Shown here: in pieces, positions 42,487 to 51,006 of the stretch
How the letters are laid out: each line of letters opens with the position of its first letter
Numbering within the stretch: the stretch's first letter is position 1
DNA from: Streptomyces sp. TSRI0107
Lineage (GTDB): Bacteria; Actinomycetota; Actinomycetes; Streptomycetales; Streptomycetaceae
Direction of reading: 5' to 3'
NCBI RefSeq assembly: GCF_001905845.1
Contig: NZ_LIVZ01000006.1
Coordinates: 310,001-374,000, forward strand
Length of the DNA stretch: 64,000 bases
Translations under genes and position numbers: made by a program
Notes under the pieces: model-generated
What the model was told of the DNA's origin: nothing
What the model saw: only the letters and a program-made list of their open reading frames with translations
The model's database searches: none

Positions 42487-43464
42487 TCAGGCCCCCGAGT
42501 CCCCCCGTCCTGCCTTCCCCCGCCCTGCCTTCCCCCGCCCCGCCTTCCCCCGGCCCACCTGGGTCCGTACCGCGCCCATGCTCGCCGCGATGACCAGGGC
42601 GATCGCGAGGGCCTGGGCGGTGGTGAGGGCCTGGTCGAGGATGAGGAAGCCGGCTGTGGCGGCGAGGGCGGGCTCCAGGCTCATCAGGACGGCGAAGGTG
42701 GAGGCGGGCAGGCGGCGCAGGGCGAGGAGTTCGAGGGTGTAGGGGAGGACCGAGGAGAGGACGGCGACGCCCGCGCCGAGGCCGAGGGTGACCGGGTCGA
42801 GCAGCTTGGTGCCGGACTCCGCGATGCCGAGCGGCACGAACAGCAGCGCGCCCACCGCCATCGCCAGCGCCAGCCCGTCGGCCTGCGGGAAGCGCCGGCC
42901 GGTGCGCGCGCTGAAGACGATGTACGCGGCCCACATCACGCCCGCGCCCAGCGCGAAGGCGACGCCCAGCGGGTCGAGGTCGTCGAAGCCTCCGCCGCCC
43001 AGCAGGAAGACGCCCGCGAGGGCCAGTCCCGCCCAGATCAGGTTCACGGCTCTGCGGGAGGCCAGGACGGAGAGGGCGAGCGGGCCCAGCACCTCCAGGG
43101 TGACGGCCGGGCCCAGCGGGATGCGGTCGATGGACTGGTAGAAGAGGCCGTTCATGCCGGCCATGGTGATGCCGAAGACGACGACCGTGGACCAGTCGGC
43201 GCGCGAGTAGCCGCGCAGCCGGGGCCGGCAGACCACCAGCAGCACCAGCGCGGCCACCGCCAGCCGCAGCGCCACCACTCCGAGGGCGCCGGCCTTCGGC
43301 ATCAGCAGTACGGCGAGCGCGCCACCGAACTGCACGGAGATCCCGCCCGCGAGCACCAGGCCCACGGGGCCGAGCGAGCCGAGGCGGCTGGGGGTGGACG
43401 TGACGGAAGCGGGGGAGGGGGCGGCGGCGTCAGGGGTCGCGGCGGCGGTCTCGGGGGTGGTCAC
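42487..43464 (-). CDS. EamA-family (DMT) transporter
   Basis: A 325-residue, ten-helix drug/metabolite transporter with the two EamA halves: GPVGLVLAGGISVQFGGALAVLLMP and a central IPLGPAVTLEVLGPLALSVLASRR, then the second repeat GVMWAAYIVFSARTGRRFPQ to LEPALAATAGFLILDQALTTAQALAIALVIAASMGAV. It is the RhtA/YedA-like group, often threonine/homoserine or metabolite efflux; substrate not determinable. The C-terminal tail is a run of GRGKA units (about four copies) encoded by 15-bp DNA repeats, a basic appendage unlike the rest. Confidence 0.88.
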   Translation of the reverse strand: MTTPETAAATPDAAAPSPASVTSTPSRLGSLGPVGLVLAGGISVQFGGALAVLLMPKAGALGVVALRLAVAALVLLVVCRPRLRGYSRADWSTVVVFGITMAGMNGLFYQSIDRIPLGPAVTLEVLGPLALSVLASRRAVNLIWAGLALAGVFLLGGGGFDDLDPLGVAFALGAGVMWAAYIVFSARTGRRFPQADGLALAMAVGALLFVPLGIAESGTKLLDPVTLGLGAGVAVLSSVLPYTLELLALRRLPASTFAVLMSLEPALAATAGFLILDQALTTAQALAIALVIAASMGAVRTQVGRGKAGRGKAGRGKAGRGDSGA

Positions 43465-43514
43465 GGGCGGTCCAGGTGATCGGCTTGAAAACGTCGTCTA
43501 TCGCGATGTACTCC

Positions 43515-43534
43515 GCAGTCCAGGGTAGTGGACT
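43515..43534. promoter_or_regulatory. Inverted repeat upstream of the EamA gene
   Basis: CAGTCCA (43515-43521)/TGGACTG (43528-43534), a perfect repeat with a 6-nt spacer, 51 bases from the EamA start. Possible operator or hairpin. Confidence 0.4.
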
Positions 43535-43579
43535 GGATCAGGTGTGTGAAGCGGTTATGCAACTTACCTCGGACCCTCC

Positions 43580-43650
43580 CCCTACTACCCCCTCAGCCCC
43601 TTCCCTACTACTCCCTCAGCCCCTCCCCTACTACTCCCTCAGCCCCTCCC
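43580..43650. repeat. Three tandem ~24-bp units at the end of the FAD oxidase gene
   Basis: Units of the form CCTACTACTCCCTCAGCCCC are repeated three times with slight changes. The FAD oxidase stop codon (43608-43610) falls within the array, so its last residues (AEGVVGEGLRE) are repeat-encoded. Confidence 0.8.
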
Positions 43651-46451
43651 AACCCCTCCGCCAACACCTCCGCCAAATGCCTCCCGCGCACCCCGCCCAG
43701 CTGCTCCAGCTGGGTCCGGCAGGAGAAGCCGTCCGCCAGGACCACCGCCCCCTCGGGTGCCTCCCGTACCGCCGGCAGCAGTTGTTCCTCCGCGCAGGCC
43801 GCCGATACCTCGTAGTGGCCCCGCTCGAAGCCGAAGTTCCCGGCCAGGCCGCAGCAGCCGCCCGTCAGTTCGCCGGTCAGGCCCGCGGCGGCGCGCAGGC
43901 GGCGGTCGGGGGCGTCGCCGAGGACGGCGTGCTGGTGGCAGTGGGTCTGGCCGACTGCCGGGCGGTCGAGGCGGGGCGGGGTCCAGTCGGGGGCGAGACG
44001 GTCCAGGGACTCGGCGAAGGTGAGGACGCGGCCGGCGAGGCGGGCGGCGCGCGGGTCGTCCGGCAGCAGCTCGGGCAGGTCGGTGCGGAGCGCGGCGGCG
44101 CAGCTCGGTTCGAGGACCACGACCGGTGTGCCGGTCTCCAGCACCGGGACCATCACGTCCAGCGTGCGGCGCATGACCGTGCGGGCGCGGTCCAGCTGGC
44201 CGGTCGAGACGTACGTCAGCCCGCAGCAGACCTGGGACCGGCCGCCCCGCGTCGGCGGCAGGGTCACTTCCAGGCCCGCCGCCTCCAGTACGCGGACCGC
44301 CGACCGGCCCACGGCGGGTGTGAGGTGGTCCGTGAAGGTGTCCGGCCACAGCACGACCCGTGTGTCCCGCCGGCCGGGGGCCGGGCGCCGCTTGCGCCAC
44401 CACCGGCTGAACGTCTCCGGCGCCAGCCGCGGGATCTCCCGTTCCGGCGCGATCCCGCCGACCCGCTTGCCCGCCCGCGCGAGGGCCCGTACGCCGGCCA
44501 GGGCGTTGAGCAGGGGTGCCGTGCGGGTGCGGTCCACCGCGCGGAGCCATTCCGGGAGCCGGCCCATGCTGTGGTGGGCGGCGGGGCGGCGGCGTCCGGC
44601 GTAGTGGTGGTGCAGGAACTCCGCCTTGTACGTGGCCATGTCGACGCCGACCGGGCAGTCCGAGCGGCAGCCCTTGCAGGACAGGCACAGGTCGAGCGCG
44701 TCCCGGACCTCCGTGGAGCGCCAGCCGTCGGTCACCACCTCGCCGGCCAGCATCTCGTGCAGCAGCCGGGCCCGGCCGCGCGTGGAGTGCTCCTCCTCGC
44801 CGGTCGCGCGGAACGACGGGCACATCACCGAGGGGCCGCCCGCCGTCTCCGTACGGCATTTCGCCACGCCCACGCATCGCCGTACCGCCGCCGAGAAGTC
44901 GCCGCCGTCGGCGGGGTAGCCGAAGGCCACGTCGACCGGGCGGCGGGGCAGCGGGGCGAAGCGGAGGTTGTCGTCGAGGCGGGCGGGGCGGACCAGCATC
45001 CCGGGGTTGAGGAGGTCGTCGGGGTCCCACACGCCCTTGGCCCGCTCGAACAGTGCCACCATCTCGGTGCCGTACATCCTGGGCAGCAGCTCGGCCCGCG
45101 CCTGCCCGTCCCCGTGCTCCCCGGACAGCGAGCCGCCGTGTGCCACGACCAGGTCCGCCAGTTCCTCCGAGAACCGCCGGAAGCGGGCCACGCCCGGCCC
45201 GGTCAGCAGGTCGAAGTCGATCCGGACGTGGATGCAGCCGTCCCCGAAGTGCCCGTACGGCGTGCCGCGCAGGCCGTGTGCGGCCAGCAGGGCCCGGAAG
45301 TCGCGCAGGTACGCCCCCAGCCGGGCGGGCGGCACCGCGCAGTCCTCCCAGCCGGGCCAGGCCTCGCTGCCGTCCGGCATCCGGGTGGCCGTGCCGCTCG
45401 CGTCCTCCCGGACGCGCCACAGGGCGCGCTGCCCGGCCGGGTCGGTCACGATCAGGGAGTCGACGACGTCGGCGGCCCGCACGACCGCCTCCGCGCGCGC
45501 CCGGGCCTGCGCTTCGGTCTCCCCGCCCGTCTCCACGAAGAGCCAGGCGCCGCCCCCGGGCAGTACGGTCGCGGCCGCCACCAGGTCGGCCGCCATGCCC
45601 TCCACGGTCAGCGGCCGGAGCGGCAGCAGTCCGGCCGCCGCTTCCGCCGCGGCGCTCTCGTCGGCGTACCCCAGCACGGCCAGCGCCCGCGCGCGCGGGG
45701 CCTCCACCAGCCGTACGACGGCCTCCGTCAGCACTCCGAGGGTGCCCTCGGAGCCGCAGAACGAGCGGGCGACGTCGGAGCCCTGCTCCGGCAGCAGCGC
45801 GTCCAGCGCGTAGCCGGAGATGCGGCGGGGCAGCTCCGGGAACCCGGTGCGCAGCCGGGCCAGTTCTCCCCCGGCCAGCTCCCGCAGGCCCTCGGGCGCC
45901 CCCGCCCAGTCCTGTCCGAGCCGCAGGCGCCGTCCGCGCGCGGTGATCACCGACAGTTCCCGCACGCTGTCCGCGGTGGTGCCCCAGGCCACCGAGTGGG
46001 AACCGCAGGAGTTGTTGCCGATCATTCCGCCGAGCGTGCAGCGGCTGTGCGTGGACGGGTCGGGACCGAAGCGCAGCCCGTGCGGGGCGGCGGCCTCCTG
46101 GAGCCGGTCGAGGACGAGTCCGGGCTGGACGACGGCCGTGCGCGTGCCGGCGTCCAGGGACAGCAGCCGGTTCATGTGCCGGGTGAAGTCCAGCACGACG
46201 CCCGTTCCCGTCGCCTGCCCCGCGATCGACGTGCCGCCGCCTCTGGCCACGACCGGCACTCCGCGCTCCCGGCACACCTCCAGCACCGCCGCCACGTCGT
46301 CGGCGTCGCGAGGCGCGACGACGCCCAGCGGGACGCGGCGGTAGTTGGACGCGTCCATGGTGGTGAGCGCCCGCGCGGTGACGTCGAACCGCACCTCGCC
46401 CCGGACGGCGGCGCGGAGTTCGGCTTCGAGAACGTCGGGGACATCCGTCAT
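43608..46451 (-). CDS. Large FAD-binding and 4Fe-4S oxidoreductase (D-lactate/glycolate dehydrogenase-like)
   Basis: A 947-residue fused enzyme. The N-terminal FAD-binding (BBE/PCMH) domain contains CRERGVPVVARGGGTSIAGQATGTGVVLD and GPDPSTHSRCTLGGMIGNNSCGSHSVAWG (about residues 60-150) with a C-terminal FAD-linked oxidase cap (about 230-500). Then come iron-sulfur motifs CVGVAKC...CPSF and CLSCKGCRSDCPVG (about residues 535-610), and two CCG domains (CCGLTYVSTGQ and GGCCGLAGNFGFERGHYE) as in GlcF/heterodisulfide-type subunits. This is the single-chain arrangement of a 2-hydroxyacid dehydrogenase; electron acceptor is probably the quinone pool or a flavodoxin. ATG 46451 fits the domain start. 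Confidence 0.88.
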   Translation of the reverse strand: MTDVPDVLEAELRAAVRGEVRFDVTARALTTMDASNYRRVPLGVVAPRDADDVAAVLEVCRERGVPVVARGGGTSIAGQATGTGVVLDFTRHMNRLLSLDAGTRTAVVQPGLVLDRLQEAAAPHGLRFGPDPSTHSRCTLGGMIGNNSCGSHSVAWGTTADSVRELSVITARGRRLRLGQDWAGAPEGLRELAGGELARLRTGFPELPRRISGYALDALLPEQGSDVARSFCGSEGTLGVLTEAVVRLVEAPRARALAVLGYADESAAAEAAAGLLPLRPLTVEGMAADLVAAATVLPGGGAWLFVETGGETEAQARARAEAVVRAADVVDSLIVTDPAGQRALWRVREDASGTATRMPDGSEAWPGWEDCAVPPARLGAYLRDFRALLAAHGLRGTPYGHFGDGCIHVRIDFDLLTGPGVARFRRFSEELADLVVAHGGSLSGEHGDGQARAELLPRMYGTEMVALFERAKGVWDPDDLLNPGMLVRPARLDDNLRFAPLPRRPVDVAFGYPADGGDFSAAVRRCVGVAKCRTETAGGPSVMCPSFRATGEEEHSTRGRARLLHEMLAGEVVTDGWRSTEVRDALDLCLSCKGCRSDCPVGVDMATYKAEFLHHHYAGRRRPAAHHSMGRLPEWLRAVDRTRTAPLLNALAGVRALARAGKRVGGIAPEREIPRLAPETFSRWWRKRRPAPGRRDTRVVLWPDTFTDHLTPAVGRSAVRVLEAAGLEVTLPPTRGGRSQVCCGLTYVSTGQLDRARTVMRRTLDVMVPVLETGTPVVVLEPSCAAALRTDLPELLPDDPRAARLAGRVLTFAESLDRLAPDWTPPRLDRPAVGQTHCHQHAVLGDAPDRRLRAAAGLTGELTGGCCGLAGNFGFERGHYEVSAACAEEQLLPAVREAPEGAVVLADGFSCRTQLEQLGGVRGRHLAEVLAEGLGGAEGVVGEGLRE

Positions 46452-46594
46452 GCGTCCAGGATGCATCCGGCCACTGACAGTGACGGTGAGCCGGGACTTC
46501 GTCGTAGTTCTCCACAGGCCCAGCGGGTGGAGATCTCGTCTCATCGAACGGACACGTTTCCGCCCGGTTTACCCGAGGGGATACGCTCCGCCTC

Positions 46595-47713
46595 GTGGCT
46601 GAGATCCAGATTCCTGCTGACATCAAGCCCGCGGACGGTCGATTCGGCGCGGGTCCCTCCAAGGTGCGGGTGGAGGCGCTGGACGCCCTGGCCGCCACCG
46701 GTACGTCCCTGCTCGGCACCTCCCACCGCCAGGCCCCGGTCAAGAACCTGGTCGGCAAGGTCCGCGAGGGCATCTCCGAGCTGTTCCAGCTCCCCGAGGG
46801 CTACGAGGTGATCCTCGGCAACGGCGGCTCCACCGCGTTCTGGGACATCGCGACCCACGGACTGATCGAGAACAAGTCGCAGCACCTCAGCTTCGGCGAG
46901 TTCTCCTCCAAGTTCGCCAAGGCCGCCAAGCTCGCCCCGTGGCTGGCCGAGCCGGACGTCATCTCCGCCGACCCCGGCACCCACCCGGAGCCGGTCGCCG
47001 AGGCGGGCGTGGACGTCTACGCGTTCACCCACAACGAGACCTCGACCGGTGTCGCCATGCCGATCAAGCGGGTGGCCGGTGCCGACGAGGGTTCCCTCGT
47101 GCTGGTCGACGCCACGTCCGGCGCGGGCGGCCTGCCGGTCGACATCGCCGAGACCGACGTCTACTACTTCGCCCCGCAGAAGTCCTTCGCCGCCGACGGC
47201 GGGCTGTGGATCGCCGTGTTCTCCCCGGCGGCCATCGAGCGCGCCGAGCGCATCCACGCGAGCGGCCGGCACATCCCGGAGTTCTTCAGCCTCCCCACGG
47301 CGATCGACAACTCCCGCAAGAACCAGACGTACAACACCCCGGCGCTGGCCACCCTGTTCCTGCTCAACGAGCAGCTGGAGTGGATCAACGGCCAGGGCGG
47401 CCTGGACTGGGCGGTCCGCCGCACCCACACGTCCGCGCGCACGCTGTACGGCTGGGCCGAGGACGTCAAGTTCGCCAACCCGTTCGTCACCGACCCGGCG
47501 AAGCGCTCGGCCGTCATCGGCACGATCGACTTCACCGACGAGGTCGACGCCGCCGCCGTCGCCAAGGTGCTGCGCGCCAACGGCGTCGTCGACACCGAGC
47601 CGTACCGCAAGCTGGGCCGCAACCAGCTGCGCGTCGCGATGTTCCCGGCGGTCGAGCCGGCGGACGTCGAGGCGCTGACGAAGTGCATCGACTACGTGAT
47701 CGAGAAGCTCTGA
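46595..47713 (+). CDS. serC: Phosphoserine aminotransferase
   Basis: A 372-residue PLP enzyme converting 3-phosphohydroxypyruvate and glutamate to phosphoserine (serine biosynthesis, also pyridoxine pathway). Signatures: RFGAGPSKVRVEALDALA, GNGGSTAFWD, FTHNETSTGVAMPI, and YYFAPQKSFAADGG with the PLP lysine at residue 196. This is the actinobacterial type of SerC. GTG 46595 is the start; a -10-like TACGCT lies at 46582-46587, so the transcript may begin at or just before the start codon. Divergent from the FAD oxidase. Confidence 0.96.
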   Translation: MAEIQIPADIKPADGRFGAGPSKVRVEALDALAATGTSLLGTSHRQAPVKNLVGKVREGISELFQLPEGYEVILGNGGSTAFWDIATHGLIENKSQHLSFGEFSSKFAKAAKLAPWLAEPDVISADPGTHPEPVAEAGVDVYAFTHNETSTGVAMPIKRVAGADEGSLVLVDATSGAGGLPVDIAETDVYYFAPQKSFAADGGLWIAVFSPAAIERAERIHASGRHIPEFFSLPTAIDNSRKNQTYNTPALATLFLLNEQLEWINGQGGLDWAVRRTHTSARTLYGWAEDVKFANPFVTDPAKRSAVIGTIDFTDEVDAAAVAKVLRANGVVDTEPYRKLGRNQLRVAMFPAVEPADVEALTKCIDYVIEKL

Positions 47714-47733
47714 CCTTCCGAGTACGTCGATAA

Positions 47734-47761
47734 GGGGCGCCCGGTGGAATCCGGGCGCCCC
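47734..47761. terminator. serC terminator
   Basis: GGGGCGCCCGG (47734-47744)/CCGGGCGCCCC (47751-47761), a perfect 11-bp stem with a 6-nt loop, 20 bases after the serC stop and between convergent genes. Confidence 0.8.
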
Positions 47762-47799
47762 TCGTCGTTTCCCGCCAGGCGCCGGGGTCGGTGCCGGGG

Positions 47800-48240
47800 T
47801 CAGTCCAGTGCGCTGCCGTCGGGGTTCCGCCCGAAGGCCTCCGCGACGACGACGGGGAGGTCCGCCTCGGGGACCTCGCGGCGCAGTTCCGTCATGACCC
47901 GCTCGAACTCGTCGTCGTCGATGGCGCCCAGGTACTCCTGGCGCAACCGGTGTATGACGTCGACGAGTTCGGGTCGCAGCCGCATCCAGGCGCGGGAGGT
48001 GCGGATCTCCGCCTCGACCCGGTCCATGAACCAGCGCACGACCTCGTAGGGGATGTCCAGGTGCGGCCCGTCAGGGTTGAAGCACACCGTGGGTTCCCGC
48101 GCCGGGTCCTCGTCGGGGACGATCGCGGTCACGAGGTTGCGCTGCCCGCCGACGAGGTCGAGTTCCAGGTACCAGGCGTCATCGGGCACGGAGTACAGCG
48201 TGGTGATGGAGAACTCGCCGGTGGGATGGGAGTAGGGCAT
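47800..48240 (-). CDS. Conserved protein of unknown function
   Basis: A 146-residue soluble protein starting MPYSHPTGEFSITTLYSVPDDAWYLELDLVGGQRNLVTAIVPDEDP. It has an N-terminal beta-rich part and a helical C-terminal part (EVVRWFMDRVEAEIRTSRAWMRLRPELVDVIHRLRQEYLG). No catalytic motif or family name is recognised. Alone between serC and the ABC exporter; spacing of 29 bases to the permease gene upstream allows cotranscription with it. Confidence 0.75.
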   Translation of the reverse strand: MPYSHPTGEFSITTLYSVPDDAWYLELDLVGGQRNLVTAIVPDEDPAREPTVCFNPDGPHLDIPYEVVRWFMDRVEAEIRTSRAWMRLRPELVDVIHRLRQEYLGAIDDDEFERVMTELRREVPEADLPVVVAEAFGRNPDGSALD

Positions 48241-48269
48241 GGCCGCATGCTGCCACGCGCGTCGGCGGC

Positions 48270-49091
48270 TCAGCGGCTCAGTTTCTGAAACCTCCCGACC
48301 GCCAGCGGCAGGAAGACCGCCGTCAGGATCAGCGGCCACAGCCCCGACATCAGCAGCGCGTGCTGTTCGACCCACGAGTCCCCGCCGCCGACCGGCGTGC
48401 CGAACAGCTCGCGGGTGGCGGCGGCCGTGGAGGAGATGGGGTTCCAGGCCGCCACCCAGCCCAGCCAGTCGGGCATCAGCTGCGGGGCGACGAAGATGCT
48501 GGAGATCATGGTGAGGGGGAAGGCGACGGCGAAGAGGCCGCCGGCCGCCTCGGGGTTCGGGACGATCAGGCCCAGCCAGACGCCGATCCAGATCAGGGCG
48601 AACCGCAGCCACAGCAGCAGGCCGAACGCGGCGAGGAAGCCCCAGCCGCCGTCCGGGCGCCAGCCCATGGCGAGGGCCGTCAGCATCATGATGGCCAGTT
48701 CCGCGCAGGCCACCAGCAGGTCGGTCACGCCCCGGCCGGCCACCACGGCCGACGACGCCATCGGCATCGAGCGGAAGCGGTCGATGACGCCCTTCGTCGA
48801 GTCGTAGACGACGACCGTGGCCGTGTTGATGAAGCCGAACGCCATGGTCATCACGAACATGCCCGGCATCAGGAAGTCCTTGTAGTCCCCGCCGCCGGGC
48901 ACCTTCATGGCGCTGCCGAAGACGTAGCCGTACAGCAGGACCGAGAGGATCGGGAAGCCCAGCTGCCAGGCGATGTTGACCGGCTGGCGCTGGTAGTGGG
49001 TGAGGCCGCGGCGGACGATGTTCCAGCAGTCCGACAGCAGCCAGTACGCGCGGCTCCGCGTGGGGCCCTCGGTGAGGTGCAGGGCGCTCAT
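48270..49091 (-). CDS. ABC-2 type permease, DrrB-like
   Basis: A 273-residue membrane protein with six hydrophobic segments. Conserved segments include PVNIAWQLGFPILSVLLYGYVFG, DYKDFLMPGMFVMTMAFGFINTATVVVYDSTKGVIDRFRSMPM and LPLAVGRFQKLSR at the end. This is the DrrB/NodJ-type permease of antibiotic and lipid exporters. Its start overlaps the ATPase stop by 4 bases (ATGA). Substrate unknown; probably drug or lipid efflux. Confidence 0.92.
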   Translation of the reverse strand: MSALHLTEGPTRSRAYWLLSDCWNIVRRGLTHYQRQPVNIAWQLGFPILSVLLYGYVFGSAMKVPGGGDYKDFLMPGMFVMTMAFGFINTATVVVYDSTKGVIDRFRSMPMASSAVVAGRGVTDLLVACAELAIMMLTALAMGWRPDGGWGFLAAFGLLLWLRFALIWIGVWLGLIVPNPEAAGGLFAVAFPLTMISSIFVAPQLMPDWLGWVAAWNPISSTAAATRELFGTPVGGGDSWVEQHALLMSGLWPLILTAVFLPLAVGRFQKLSR

Positions 49092-50053
49092 TCCGCCGCC
49101 TCCTTCTTCGTCTCCGTGCGGTGGCCGGTCAGGCGCAGGAACACGTCGTCGAGGCTGGGCCTGCGCAGCCCGATGTCCTCGACCGTCACGCCCTCGTCCT
49201 GGAGGGTGCGGGCGACCTCGGTGAGGGCCGACACCCGGTCGGTCACCGGGGCGTGGACCCGTGCCTCCGTCTCGTCGGACTCGGGTTCGCCGTCCGAGAC
49301 GCGGGCCACCGCCTTCACCACGCGCGGGATGTCCGCCCGTTCGGCGACGACGACCTCGATGCGGTCGCCGCCGACCCGGTCCTTCAGGCCGTCCGGGGTG
49401 TCGTCGGCGATGGCCCGGCCCTGGTCGATGACGGTGATCCGGGAGGCCAGCTTGTCGGCCTCCTCCAGGTACTGGGTGGTCAGCAGGACCGTCGTCCCGC
49501 TCGCCACCAGCGCCCGCACCGACTCCCAGACCTCGCCCCGGCTCCTCGGGTCCAGTCCCGTCGTCGGTTCGTCGAGGAACAGCACGGCGGGCGCGAGGAT
49601 CATCGACGCCGCCAGGTCCAGGCGGCGGCGCATTCCGCCGCTGTAGCCGCCGGCGCCCTTGTCGGCGGCGTCGGTGAGGTCGAACTGCTCCAGCAGTTCC
49701 GCCGCCCGGAGCTTGGCCCGCCTGCCGCCCAGGTGGAACAGACGTCCGAACATCTCCAGGTTCTGGCGGCCGGTCAGCACCTCGTCCACCGCCGCGTACT
49801 GGCCGGTGAGGCCGATGCGGGCGCGGACCTCGCGGGCCTGCCGGACCACGTCCAGTCCGGCCACGGTCGCCCGTCCGCCGTCGAGCCGGATCAGCGTGGA
49901 CAGGATGCGTACGGCGGTGGTCTTGCCCGCGCCGTTCGGGCCGAGCAGGCCGTGCACGGTGCCCTCGCGGACGGCCAGGTCGAAGCCGTCGAGGGCGCGT
50001 TTCTCGCCGTACCGCTTCTCCAGGCCCTCGGCGTGTACCGCGTAACCGTCCAT
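49088..50053 (-). CDS. ABC exporter ATP-binding protein, DrrA-like
   Basis: A 321-residue ATPase: Walker A GPNGAGKT, Q-loop in RIGLTGQYAAVDEVLTGRQNLEMFGRLFHL, signature YSGGMRRRLDLA, Walker B VLFLDEPTTGLDPRSRG and the H-loop region. The C-terminal domain with LRRPSLDDVFLRLTGH is typical of DrrA-type export ATPases. First gene of a two-gene operon, divergent from a TetR gene that shares the operator region. Confidence 0.94.
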   Translation of the reverse strand: MDGYAVHAEGLEKRYGEKRALDGFDLAVREGTVHGLLGPNGAGKTTAVRILSTLIRLDGGRATVAGLDVVRQAREVRARIGLTGQYAAVDEVLTGRQNLEMFGRLFHLGGRRAKLRAAELLEQFDLTDAADKGAGGYSGGMRRRLDLAASMILAPAVLFLDEPTTGLDPRSRGEVWESVRALVASGTTVLLTTQYLEEADKLASRITVIDQGRAIADDTPDGLKDRVGGDRIEVVVAERADIPRVVKAVARVSDGEPESDETEARVHAPVTDRVSALTEVARTLQDEGVTVEDIGLRRPSLDDVFLRLTGHRTETKKEAAE

Positions 50054-50099
50054 CGTCTTCCCTTCTCCCCCTTGGTCCCAGGGCTCTGGGGCCTTAATT

Positions 50100-50135
50100 G
50101 CTTACACCGTACCCGATTGCGCGTACGGCGTAAGC
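50100..50135. promoter_or_regulatory. Operator-like inverted repeat between drrA-like and tetR-like genes
   Basis: GCTTACACCGTAC (50100-50112) and GTACGGCGTAAGC (50123-50135) are inverted copies with one mismatch, 10 bases apart. The right copy contains the small palindrome TACG-CGTA type core. It lies 46 bases before the ATPase start and 31 before the TetR start, as expected for an autoregulating TetR repressor. Confidence 0.65.
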
Positions 50136-50166
50136 AGTTTTTTGCCGGGCCGAATAAGCTGAGCCC

Positions 50167-50949
50167 ATGACGAGCGGCAAGGGCATGACCGACACCAGCG
50201 GAAGCGGCGACATCGTCCGCACCCTGGAACTCCTGTGGGACACCGGGCGGCGCCCCAGCCGGGGCCCCAAGCCCGCCCTCACGCTCGACCAGATCGTGGA
50301 AGCCGCCGTCCGGGTCGCGGACGCCGAGGGCCTGGAGGCGGTCTCCATGCGCCGCGTCGGCGCCGAACTCGGCACCGGCGCCATGTCGCTGTACCGCTAC
50401 GTCCCCGGCAAGGCCGAACTGCTCGACCTGATGCTGGACCGCGTCCAGCGCCCCGGCGACGACCCCGACGCCCTCGGCGACGGCGGCTGGCGCTCCGCCC
50501 TGGAGGCCATGGCCCGCGCCACCCTCGCCCTCTACCGGCGCCACCCCTGGCTGCTCCAGGTCAACCAGACCCGCCCGATCCTCGGCCCGGGCACCATGGA
50601 CGGCATGGAGAAGGTCCTCCAGCGCATCCGCCCGATGGGGCTGAGCGACCCCGAGCTGGTCTCGGCGATCATCATGATCGACTCGTACGTCGTCGGGGCC
50701 GCGCGTACGCAGGTGTACCAGGAGGAGGCCGAGCGGCGGTCCGGCCTCACCACCGCCGAGTTCTTCGAGGCGCAGACGCCGGTCCTGGAGAAGGTCATGA
50801 CCACCGACCGCTACCCCGTCCTCGCCAACCTCTCCGAGGACGCCTGGAGCCCCGACTTCGACCACTTCGAGTTCGGTTTGCGACGGATCCTCGACGGACT
50901 CGACGTGTTCGTGTCACAGCGGCGGCAGGACCCGGCGCCGGGCACGTAG
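50167..50949 (+). CDS. TetR-family repressor of the DrrAB-type exporter
   Basis: A 260-residue protein: HTH TLDQIVEAAVRVADAEGLEAVSMRRVGAELGTGAMSLYRYVPGKAELLDLMLD (about residues 40-92), then the TetR_C-type ligand domain (about 100-235) with PWLLQVNQTRPILGPGTMDGME. Members of this subgroup (tetracycline/TetR_C_11-like) regulate adjacent efflux genes and respond to hydrophobic ligands. Divergent from the exporter operon across the inverted repeat. Confidence 0.92.
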   Translation: MTSGKGMTDTSGSGDIVRTLELLWDTGRRPSRGPKPALTLDQIVEAAVRVADAEGLEAVSMRRVGAELGTGAMSLYRYVPGKAELLDLMLDRVQRPGDDPDALGDGGWRSALEAMARATLALYRRHPWLLQVNQTRPILGPGTMDGMEKVLQRIRPMGLSDPELVSAIIMIDSYVVGAARTQVYQEEAERRSGLTTAEFFEAQTPVLEKVMTTDRYPVLANLSEDAWSPDFDHFEFGLRRILDGLDVFVSQRRQDPAPGT

Positions 50950-51006
50950 GCTCCCTGACGACCGGCACTCATGTGAACCGCCGGCTCAGGGAGGGGACCC
51001 CACCAC

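Noticed and set aside
41351..42742. A 463-codon frame through the palindromic island
   Set aside because: It runs through inverted arms and tandem repeats and into the EamA gene; the product only reflects repeat sequence.
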